Shown in pieces: positions 57,700 through 64,000 of a stretch of DNA of 64,000 bases. The notes below the pieces were generated by a model. That model was not told the origin of the DNA and did not search any database. It saw only the letters and a program-made list of their open reading frames with translations. Origin of the DNA: Candidatus Sericytochromatia bacterium S15B-MN24 CBMW_12 (GTDB lineage: Bacteria; Cyanobacteriota; Sericytochromatia; S15B-MN24; UBA4093); the NCBI GenBank assembly GCA_002083825.1, contig DAZV01000057.1:124001-188000 (forward strand). Direction: 5' to 3'. The first letter of the stretch is position 1; each line of letters begins with the position of its first letter. A program made the position numbers and the translations under genes.

Positions 57700-58188
57700 C
57701 TAGGCGCTCTGGGCCCAGGGGGTGGCGACGCTCTGAAAAGCGCCGGTGACGAGCATGACGCGGAGTTGACGGCGGAGGGTGGGGCTGTCGGCGTAGATGA
57801 CCGCCATCGACTGGTAGACGGAGCGGGAGGCGACGGGCAGCTCGGCGAGGGCCGCGGGCTCCAGACGGTTCAGAAGGGTTTCCGAACGGCGAGCATGGGC
57901 CTCGAAGATGAAGGGAGAGAGCGTGCCATGGAACCGGCCTTCGATGAGCAACTCGCGAAGGGCGCGCCGATCCACCGGGTCGAGGCTCTCGCTCCAGTCG
58001 ACGTAAACGCCCTGACCGCGACGATCCAGGTTGGCCAGGGCTGCCTGCTCGGCGCGCTGAGCCTGAAGCTCGGACTCGGCCGAATCGCCGAAGAGGGCGC
58101 GAACTCCGCGAATCTTCACTTCCAACACTTTCAACTGAAGGTTCAGCAATGCCGTACCGCGAATCTTATCGGAAGCTTGATTCGTCAT
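57700..58188 (-). CDS. Hypothetical alpha-helical protein
   Basis: 162 residues, AAGGAG before the ATG. It is mostly helical and mixed-charge (LLNLQLKVLEVKIRGVRALFG, ELQAQRAEQAALANL, RRALRELLIEGRFHG). No transmembrane segment, signal or catalytic motif is seen. No family is recognised. It is divergent from the pseudouridine synthase gene at 58377 across 188 bases, and has a clear terminator. Confidence 0.6.
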   Translation of the reverse strand: MTNQASDKIRGTALLNLQLKVLEVKIRGVRALFGDSAESELQAQRAEQAALANLDRRGQGVYVDWSESLDPVDRRALRELLIEGRFHGTLSPFIFEAHARRSETLLNRLEPAALAELPVASRSVYQSMAVIYADSPTLRRQLRVMLVTGAFQSVATPWAQSA

Positions 58189-58376
58189 TTGCCCACTCCT
58201 TCAACCCAGTGTCCCTCAGCCGTTACAGAAGTGTTATCGCGCATTTTCTTCCAGAGATTCTTATGGCTCCGCAAACGATCGTTTAAGCGAATGCAAAGCT
58301 TGGGTAAGGCTTCTAACGCTTGCGTGACGGGGATCACTTCTGCGAGGATGGAACTTCGTAAAGGAGCCGCGCTGAG

Positions 58377-59258
58377 ATGGAACTTACCCGCTACAAGGTC
58401 CCCCCCGAGCAGGAAGGGATGACGGTATGGGCCGTGCTGCGCAACCAGCTGGACCTGTCCCGCCTCATGATCCGCCGATTGAAAGTAGCCGACGGCATGC
58501 TCGTCAACGGCATTCCCGTCAGGACCCATCACCGCTTGAACGCGGGTGACGAGCTTCGACTCATCGCCGCCGACCGCCCCTCGGAAGGGGTCATCCCCGA
58601 GCCCATGCTCCTCGATATCATCTACGAAGACGACGCCCTGCTCGCCTTGAACAAGCCGGCAGGCCTCATCGTCCACCCCACCAAAGGCGAATACGTCGGC
58701 ACGCTGGGGAACGGCGTCTCCCAGTACCTGATGGATCACGGCCACTCCGGGCGCTTGCACCCGGTGCATCGAATCGACAAGCACACGTCCGGCCTGGTCC
58801 TCTTCGCGAAACACGAACTGGCCCATCAAAGGCTCGCTACCGCCATCTCGAAGGGCCAAATCCAGCGCCGTTACTGGGCCATGGCCAAAGGGCACTTGCC
58901 GGCTGAACGCGGGCGGATCGCCTGGCCCATCGGCCGCGAACCCGACCATGGATCCAAACGCCGCGTCGACCCCGCAGGACAACCTGCCGTGACTTACTTC
59001 CAGGTCCTGCGCCGACTGGCTGACGCTACCGTGCTGGACCTCCTCCTGGAAACCGGACGAACGCACCAAATTCGCGTCCACCTCGCCCATCTCGGCTACC
59101 CCCTGCTAGGCGATCCCTTCTACGGATCGCCCCATGGAGATTTCACCCGTCAGGCCCTCCATGCCCGGAGCCTCACCATCCCCCACCCTCAAACGGGCTT
59201 GGCGTTGGAACTACTCGCCCCCCTGCCGGCGGACCTCCTGGCCCTCCTCGGAGACTGA
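58377..59258 (+). CDS. RluA-family pseudouridine synthase
   Basis: 293 residues, AAAGGAG before the ATG. An S4-like RNA-binding domain (about 15-75; LSRLMIRRLKVADGMLVNG) precedes the catalytic domain with the conserved Asp in LHPVHRIDKHTSGLVLFAK. Also present are LALNKPAGLIVHPTKG and GRTHQIRVHLAHLGYPLLGD. It isomerises uridines in rRNA or tRNA; the exact site cannot be told (RluD-like and RluA-like members share these motifs). Confidence 0.95.
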   Translation: MELTRYKVPPEQEGMTVWAVLRNQLDLSRLMIRRLKVADGMLVNGIPVRTHHRLNAGDELRLIAADRPSEGVIPEPMLLDIIYEDDALLALNKPAGLIVHPTKGEYVGTLGNGVSQYLMDHGHSGRLHPVHRIDKHTSGLVLFAKHELAHQRLATAISKGQIQRRYWAMAKGHLPAERGRIAWPIGREPDHGSKRRVDPAGQPAVTYFQVLRRLADATVLDLLLETGRTHQIRVHLAHLGYPLLGDPFYGSPHGDFTRQALHARSLTIPHPQTGLALELLAPLPADLLALLGD

Positions 59259-59309
59259 CCAGGTCCGCCGTGACTCGAGCCCATGATCCCTCTGGAAAGG
59301 AGCCGCGCG

Positions 59310-61052
59310 ATGTCCCTTGAATCGCCCCGACAGGAACCGAAGCCCCTTCCGCTCGACTACTACGCTGCCGACCCCGCTTTCCGTCGCTTGATGGCGAGCA
59401 AGCTTCCCGAAAAACTGCATGCCTGGGCGGAACCCCGGTTCGCAAAGCTCGGCATTCGCGCCGCCGTGGAAGTCGACCCCCTGGCTATCGCCGCTGACCG
59501 CACGCCCCCTCGCCATGTTCCCTACGATCCCCTGGGAAACCGCATCGACGATATCGTCTATCACCCCAGCTACCCCGAGATGGTCCGTATCGCTTACGGA
59601 TCCGGCCTGATCAGCCTCGGCTACGACCCCGCGCTCGGACGCGAGTTCGGTCGCATCCCCCACCTCCTGACCTTCGGTCTCGGCTACCTCTTCGCTCAGG
59701 CGGAAACCGGACTCTATTGTCCCGTGTGCTTGACCGCCGGCACCGCACGCCTGGTCGCCAAGTTCGCCTCCCCGGACCTGCAACGCCGCTACCTGCCCCG
59801 CCTCACCACGCCCGATGCCGACCAACTCTGGCAGGGGGCCATGTTTCTCACCGAAAAGGCCGGCGGCTCCGACGTGGGCCAAACCTCCCTCAAGGCCGTC
59901 CAAGAAGGGGATGCCTGGCGACTCTGGGGAGAGAAGTGGTTCTGCTCCAACGCCGACGCCGACGTGATGATGGTCCTGGCCCGCCCGGAAGGTGCCGTGG
60001 CCGGTACGCGCGGTCTGGGGCTCTTCCTCGTTCCCCGTACCTTGGAGGATGGCACGCGCAACCCCGTCCGCATCAATCGCCTCAAGGACAAGCTGGGAGT
60101 CCGGTCGATGCCTTCCGCCGAGATGGACTTCCAGGGAGCTGTCGCCTACCCCGTCGGAGACCTGTCCAAGGGCTTCCTCTACATGACCGAGATGCTCAAC
60201 CTCTCTCGGGTCTTCAACTCCGTGGCCTCGGTCGCACTTTCCCGCCGCGCCCTCTTCGAGGCGGTCCGCTACGTCAGAGACCGCTCGGCCTTTGGGAAAT
60301 CGGTGGATCAGCATGCCCTCGCCCGCGAACTGCTCGCAGGCATGATCGTCGAGCAAGAAGCTTCGACCAAGCTGGTCTTCCAGGCCATCCACCACCTGGA
60401 TCAGGTGGATGCGGGGATGGAAAGCACGGATGGGCCATTGCTTCGCATCCTCACCCCCATGATCAAGGCGCATACGGGCAAGCTCGCTGTGAAACATGCC
60501 TCGGAGGCCATGGAACTCCACGGCGGCAACGGCTACATCGAGGACTTCGTCACCGCCCGCCTCCTTCGAGACGCCCAGGTCCTTCCCATCTGGGAGGGCA
60601 CCACCAGCATCTTGATCCTGGACACCTTGCGCGCCATTCTCAAGGAGAAGGCCCATGAAAGGCTCCTGGCCGATTGCGCCCGCCGACTGGAGCGGCTCGC
60701 CGATCCGCAGCTCCGCGAGTGGGCCCGCCCGGTGGAGCGCGCTCTCCTGACCCTCGCCTCGGAGGTCTCGGCCTGGGACGCCCTGGACCCGTCTCGGCGA
60801 GAGCTTGCAGCAAAGCGCTTTCTCGAGGATGCCGTTGCCGTCACCGAGGCTTCGCTGCTCTTCGAGGCCGCGGATGAGGCCTTGACAGCGGGCCTGGCGC
60901 GGGACTCCCTCGTGGCGAGGCTCTACGCGCTGATGCGTTTCGGCGATCGCCGCCAGGCCATGGATGCCCTTGACGATAGCTACGAGACCCTGGTCGATCC
61001 CTCGGGCCAAGCCGCGATGCCGCCCTTCATGGAGGCCCTCACGCGCGCCTGA
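59310..61052 (+). CDS. AidB-like acyl-CoA dehydrogenase
   Basis: 580 residues from the ATG at 59310 (AAAGGAG); an upstream in-frame ATG at 59283 lacks a site. Four-helix FAD fold: FLTEKAGGSDVGQTSL and EKWFCSNADADVMMVLARP bind FAD, DKLGVRSMPSAEM follows, and ELHGGNGYIEDF carries the region of the catalytic base. The order and AidB-type residues (RLKDKLG, LKAMEL..GGNGY) place it with AidB rather than mitochondrial ACADs. AidB protects DNA from alkylation. Starts 51 bases after the pseudouridine synthase stop, so an operon is possible. Confidence 0.92.
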   Translation: MSLESPRQEPKPLPLDYYAADPAFRRLMASKLPEKLHAWAEPRFAKLGIRAAVEVDPLAIAADRTPPRHVPYDPLGNRIDDIVYHPSYPEMVRIAYGSGLISLGYDPALGREFGRIPHLLTFGLGYLFAQAETGLYCPVCLTAGTARLVAKFASPDLQRRYLPRLTTPDADQLWQGAMFLTEKAGGSDVGQTSLKAVQEGDAWRLWGEKWFCSNADADVMMVLARPEGAVAGTRGLGLFLVPRTLEDGTRNPVRINRLKDKLGVRSMPSAEMDFQGAVAYPVGDLSKGFLYMTEMLNLSRVFNSVASVALSRRALFEAVRYVRDRSAFGKSVDQHALARELLAGMIVEQEASTKLVFQAIHHLDQVDAGMESTDGPLLRILTPMIKAHTGKLAVKHASEAMELHGGNGYIEDFVTARLLRDAQVLPIWEGTTSILILDTLRAILKEKAHERLLADCARRLERLADPQLREWARPVERALLTLASEVSAWDALDPSRRELAAKRFLEDAVAVTEASLLFEAADEALTAGLARDSLVARLYALMRFGDRRQAMDALDDSYETLVDPSGQAAMPPFMEALTRA

Positions 61053-61142
61053 AACGCGAGTTTTAGGCTGCGGCTTGGGCTAGGCTCCCGTCTTTGGTAA
61101 GATAGGGGATAGTTCGACCGTTTTCCACTAGAAGGGGTCTTC

Positions 61143-62024
61143 ATGCCCGATCAACTCATCAAGGCGATGGCCGCGGATGGCCGCATCCGGGTCGTCGCCG
61201 CCATCACCACCAACCTGGTGGCGGAGGCTTGCCGCCGCCACCAGACCAGCCCAACGGCCTCCGCGGCACTGGGCAAGGCCCTCACCGGTGGCGTCTTGCT
61301 GTCGGAATCCCTCCTGAAGGATAGCAAAGGCTCTCTGACGGTACGGATCATCGGAAATGGCCCGCTCGGCGGCGTCCTGGTCGATGCCAAGGCCAATGGA
61401 GCCGTCCGCGGCTACGTCGCCCACCCCGATATCCACCTCCCCCCGGCCGAATCCGGCACCTTCGACGTCGGAGGTGCCGTGGGGCGCCAGGGGACCCTCT
61501 CCGTCACCCTCGATCCCGGATCCGGAAAGCCCTTTTCGGGGACGGTCGAGTTGCTGAGCGGAGAGCTCAGTGACGACTTCACCCATTACATGGCCGCCTC
61601 CCAGCAGACTCCCTCAGCCATCGCGCTGGGCATCTTCGTGGGGCGCGAGGGCGACGTGGAAGCCTCAGGCGGGCTCATGGTCCAGATGATGCCCGACGCC
61701 GGGGATGAAATCGCCTGGCGACTCGAACAGGCCGTCCGCGAGTTGCCGGCCATCACCGAGCTGCTCCGCCGCGGTGATACGCTGGATCAGATCCTGGAAA
61801 AGGCCTTGAGCGGGTTCGCTTTCGAGATCATCGAGCGCTCGGAGCACATTCGCTTCGAGTGCCAGTGCTCGGAGGACCGGGTGATGCGGGCGATCGCCAG
61901 CCTGGGGCCCAAGGAAATCCAGAGCATCATCGAGGAAGACGGCAAGGCCGAGGTTCGCTGTCACTTCTGCAACGAGGAATATCACCTCAGTCGACAGCAG
62001 CTGGAAGAACTACTGGCCTCCTAG
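61143..62024 (+). CDS. hslO: Redox-regulated chaperone Hsp33
   Basis: 293 residues, AGAAGGGG before the ATG. Hsp33 is a holdase activated by oxidation. N-terminal domain with RIRVVAAITTNLVAEA, LLKDSKGSLTVRIIG and DDFTHYMAASQQTPSAIALG. The C-terminal zinc site is CxC (FECQCSEDRV) and CxxC (VRCHFCNEEYHL). It follows the AidB-like gene by 90 bases. A double hairpin terminator lies downstream. Complements the other redox genes in the window. Confidence 0.97.
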   Translation: MPDQLIKAMAADGRIRVVAAITTNLVAEACRRHQTSPTASAALGKALTGGVLLSESLLKDSKGSLTVRIIGNGPLGGVLVDAKANGAVRGYVAHPDIHLPPAESGTFDVGGAVGRQGTLSVTLDPGSGKPFSGTVELLSGELSDDFTHYMAASQQTPSAIALGIFVGREGDVEASGGLMVQMMPDAGDEIAWRLEQAVRELPAITELLRRGDTLDQILEKALSGFAFEIIERSEHIRFECQCSEDRVMRAIASLGPKEIQSIIEEDGKAEVRCHFCNEEYHLSRQQLEELLAS

Positions 62025-62031
62025 CAGCCTT

Positions 62032-62130
62032 CCGCGGGCGCTTTCCAAGCGCCCGCGGCTCAAGAGTCAAGAATCGCGGCTCGAAACGAAGAAAGCCCGA
62101 AGGCCGGAAGCTTAGCTTCCGGCCTTCGGG
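62032..62130. terminator. Two hairpin terminators between hslO and rpmB
   Basis: Stem 1: 62032-62043 with 62047-62058 (12 bp, loop TCC), 8 bases after hslO. Stem 2: 62096-62111 with 62115-62130 (16 bp, loop TTA), 27 bases after rpmB on the opposite strand. Each serves its convergent gene. Confidence 0.8.
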
Positions 62131-62156
62131 TCATGGGATTGAGATGTTCCGGCGGC

Positions 62157-62348
62157 CTAGACCGCGCGGACCACCTTGCCAGCCTTCAGGCACGAGGTGC
62201 AAATTTTGACCTTCCGAACGGTCCCGCCAAGGTTGGCGCGAACGCTCTGAAGATTCGGGAGCCACCGACGCTTCGTGTGACGGTTGGAATGGCTCACATT
62301 GTAACCCGTGCTCGGGCCCTTGGCGCAGACTTCGCAAACCTTGGACAC
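62157..62348 (-). CDS. rpmB: 50S ribosomal protein L28
   Basis: 63 residues from a GTG at 62348, with GGAGG upstream; the frame is open for 260 more codons upstream but without homology. Zinc-ribbon (C+) form with CEVCAKGP and [27 protein letters not shown] is the L28 signature. Convergent with hslO. The GTG start and overlong open frame mean an automatic annotation could mis-set its 5' end. Confidence 0.95.
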   Translation of the reverse strand: MSKVCEVCAKGPSTGYNVSHSNRHTKRRWLPNLQSVRANLGGTVRKVKICTSCLKAGKVVRAV

Positions 62349-62576
62349 CTTGGTAACCTCCGGTAGATAATGATTCTCGGCCTTCGTAGACTCTAAAGAC
62401 GCAAGGCATGAGCTTATCATAGGATTAAGTCCTTGGCAAGGAATCCGAGGTGGCCTTTGGGCGCAAGCATGCAGGATCCTTCGAAAACGGCCCCGCTTCG
62501 TCGTCGTAGACGTTTCGGCCGGCGGAAAAAGGGATTTCGCCCAAAGCAGCCGGTCATCGGGTAAAGTAAAAGGGCC

Positions 62577-63308
62577 ATGCTCAACCAGGAGAATCGCTTG
62601 CTCGTCGTGATCGTCGGCAATACCCAGACCCACTTCGGCTTCTTCGACGGGAGCGCGCTCGTTCGCAGCGAGCGCTACGCGACTCGAGAAGCCCCCTGGC
62701 CTCACCCGGAGCCGGGAGGGGCTACGGCGATCATCTCCGTCGTTCCTGGGGTCTCCCAGGTCCTTCTCGTGGCGTGGGAGGCCGAGCAGCCTTTGCTGCT
62801 CGCCGCGGACTCGTCCCCCCTGCCGATTGCCTATGTTCCCCCGACTGCCCTGGGAGCGGATCGGGTGGCCAATGCCATCGCCTTGCATGCGCGTCATGGG
62901 GGACCCGCCATCGCCGTCGACCTGGGAACCGCCACGAGCATCACCGCCGTCGGAGAGGATGGAACCATCCTGGGCGGGGCGATAGCACCCGGCCTGGACA
63001 CCTGCCATTCGGCCCTGGTCGAGCGGACTGCCCAGCTTTCGAGCGTTGAGCTGGTCGATCCGGGCGTCCCTTGGGGGCGCAACACCACCGAGAGCATTCA
63101 ACTGGGCCTGGTCGCCGGCCACGTGGGGGGAGTTAGGCATCTCGTCGCGCGCATGCGCGCGACCTTGGGGGAAGAGACTCCCGTCGTCCTCACCGGCGGG
63201 GGAGCGCGGGTGCTCGCTCCCCTCTTGCCCGAATTCGCCTATCTGCCGACTCTCACGCTCGAAGGAGGGCGAATCTGGCTCGAACGCCTTCGAGGAGGGT
63301 CCCGATGA
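62577..63308 (+). CDS. coaX: Type III pantothenate kinase
   Basis: 243 residues. It phosphorylates pantothenate, the first step of CoA synthesis. The ASKHA fold has the P-loop [23 protein letters not shown] (catalytic Asp in GADR), AVDLGTATS and [10 protein letters not shown]. The first Asp of the canonical DxGNT is absent, as I recall for cyanobacterial CoaX. Its ATG-stop overlap with the next gene is 4 nt (ATGA at 63305-63308), so the two are translationally coupled. Confidence 0.93.
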   Translation: MLNQENRLLVVIVGNTQTHFGFFDGSALVRSERYATREAPWPHPEPGGATAIISVVPGVSQVLLVAWEAEQPLLLAADSSPLPIAYVPPTALGADRVANAIALHARHGGPAIAVDLGTATSITAVGEDGTILGGAIAPGLDTCHSALVERTAQLSSVELVDPGVPWGRNTTESIQLGLVAGHVGGVRHLVARMRATLGEETPVVLTGGGARVLAPLLPEFAYLPTLTLEGGRIWLERLRGGSR

Positions 63309-64000
63309 ACCTCGAAACCCCGTCCTTCTCCCTGCGCGCCCACCACCTCATGTGCGTGACGACCTACCAGGGAAAAGGATATTCCCCGGACTTCGTCGCG
63401 AACATGAACCGTGTTTGGCATGCCTTGCGTTCCGGCCGGATTCCTCTGGTCGAGGTTCACGCCGTCGCCGATCCGCTCTGTGGGGCCTGCCCCAACCTCC
63501 AAGACCCCGCCGTCCCCACGTCATGCCAGTTCCAGCATTCGATCGAAGCCCGCGATCGCCGACTTCTCGCCGCCATGGGCTGGGAAGAAGGGCAACGCGT
63601 CGAACTCGAAGCGGTCATGGAGATGATCCTCGCCCATCACGCCGATCTGCTGGCCGAGGTCTGCGTCGGCTGCGACTGGCTGGCCATCTGCGGCCAGCAG
63701 CGCTTCACCTGGCTCGAAGCGGAGCCGCCGGTCCCGCTAGAAGATTCCCCCGCCGAGCGCGAGGCGGGCCATGCTGAGCACGACCGCGGCGGCGTTGATG
63801 ATGACCGCGGTGTTGGACGGCCTCACCCCCGTGCGCGCCTCCTGGTCCCGGGCAACCAGACTCATGATGAGCCCGATCAAGGCGAAGGGGATAATGAGCC
63901 AGTTCATCCAGCCCAGGCAGGGAAAAAAGGCGACGAAGGTTCCGAGCAGGGCCAGGAGGCCCCAGATCACGCTAACGAATTGCATGGGTTCCCTTCCTTT
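63305..64000 (+). CDS. DUF1284-like cysteine-rich protein (open to window end)
   Basis: The frame begins at the ATG at 63305 and has no stop before the window end, so the 3' end is outside. The first ~150 residues match the DUF1284 family: [18 protein letters not shown] and Cys-rich iron-sulfur or zinc sites ([22 protein letters not shown]). Family members end near there. The frame beyond ~63740 is antisense to the gene at 63737 and lacks family residues. Either the protein has a long unusual tail, or a frameshift has removed the stop (a TAG exists in another frame at 63739). coaX overlaps its start by 4 nt. Confidence 0.7.
   Translation, partial: MNLETPSFSLRAHHLMCVTTYQGKGYSPDFVANMNRVWHALRSGRIPLVEVHAVADPLCGACPNLQDPAVPTSCQFQHSIEARDRRLLAAMGWEEGQRVELEAVMEMILAHHADLLAEVCVGCDWLAICGQQRFTWLEAEPPVPLEDSPAEREAGHAEHDRGGVDDDRGVGRPHPRARLLVPGNQTHDEPDQGEGDNEPVHPAQAGKKGDEGSEQGQEAPDHANELHGFPSF
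63737..63985 (-). CDS. Small integral membrane protein
   Basis: 82 residues with AAAGGAAGG before the ATG. Three hydrophobic segments ([55 protein letters not shown]) fit a short membrane protein of a widespread family without a function. It overlaps the antisense DUF1284-like frame, so only one of the two 3' ends can be fully real in its present form, unless they overlap. Confidence 0.75.
   Translation of the reverse strand: MQFVSVIWGLLALLGTFVAFFPCLGWMNWLIIPFALIGLIMSLVARDQEARTGVRPSNTAVIINAAAVVLSMARLALGGGIF

Noticed and set aside
59211-61010. A 599-codon antisense frame over the AidB-like gene
   Set aside because: No recognisable motif and composition typical of a shadow frame; the plus-strand gene is well supported.

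Overview
The window is about 64 kb of GC-rich, gene-dense bacterial chromosome with strong AGGAGG-type ribosome binding sites and many 4-nt ATGA overlaps between operon genes. Lipoproteins, outer-membrane-barrel-like proteins and periplasmic proteins point to a diderm. HppD, pirin, a glutathione peroxidase and a glutathionyl-hydroquinone reductase point to an aerobic life. I cannot name the organism. The CoaX protein lacks the usual first Asp of its DxGNT motif, as I recall for cyanobacterial CoaX, and RtcR has lost the sigma54-contact Thr. A non-photosynthetic relative of Cyanobacteria is therefore a guess worth testing, not a conclusion.

Layout. 1-5.5 kb: the 3' end of lexA, a small TTG-start membrane peptide, a cytoplasmic PAS histidine kinase and a large LysM/EF-hand protein. 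5.5-7.6 kb: a tRNA-Glu with a near-perfect sigma70 promoter, then a lower-GC HipB-HipS-HipT toxin-antitoxin module preceded by five CCGATCGG-type palindromes spaced exactly 41 bp apart. 7.7-10.3 kb: an OhrR-glutathione peroxidase operon, a YcaC-like hydrolase and a pirin. 10.5-14.6 kb: a 1344-residue Sel1-repeat protein. 14.8-20.9 kb: an RNA-repair locus with rtcR divergent from rtcB-rtcA, three structured RNAs and a Ro60 (rsr) gene. Two of the RNAs are paralogous 65-nt Y-RNA stems and one is a tRNA-like minihelix. The locus is bracketed by two copies of a 27-nt imperfect direct repeat.

21-34 kb: a PerM-like transporter, an HdeD-like protein, then an unusual locus. It holds a pentameric ligand-gated ion channel homologue, an Ig-like cell-envelope protein, and divergently a Cache-sensor/ligand-gated-channel fusion whose stop overlaps the start of a nucleotidase-like/outer-membrane-barrel fusion. 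Three related lipoproteins follow, the last with Kelch repeats. 34-42 kb: CapA-like protein, Hsp20, phosphoribosyltransferase, PRPP synthetase, an EgtB-like protein, and a thioredoxin/CoA-disulfide reductase-rhodanese/rhodanese operon under two CsoR-type operators. 42-53 kb: POT transporter, YceI, SRPBCC protein, hydroquinone reductase, Gdt1-like exporter, P-type ATPase and small zinc-ribbon proteins. 53-64 kb: KtrAB-type potassium uptake, TrmJ-like methyltransferase, HppD, RluA-type pseudouridine synthase, AidB-like dehydrogenase, Hsp33, ribosomal protein L28, type III pantothenate kinase, a DUF1284-like protein and a small membrane protein.

How the parts work together. Y RNAs and the tRNA-like element would be cargo or adaptors for Ro60. 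RtcA and RtcB would cyclise and ligate broken RNA ends, and RtcR would sense them through its CARF domain. In the channel locus, the Cache-channel and the nucleotidase-barrel are translationally coupled, which suggests coupled ligand processing and sensing at the cell surface; this is inference. Redox and peroxide defence genes recur across the window.
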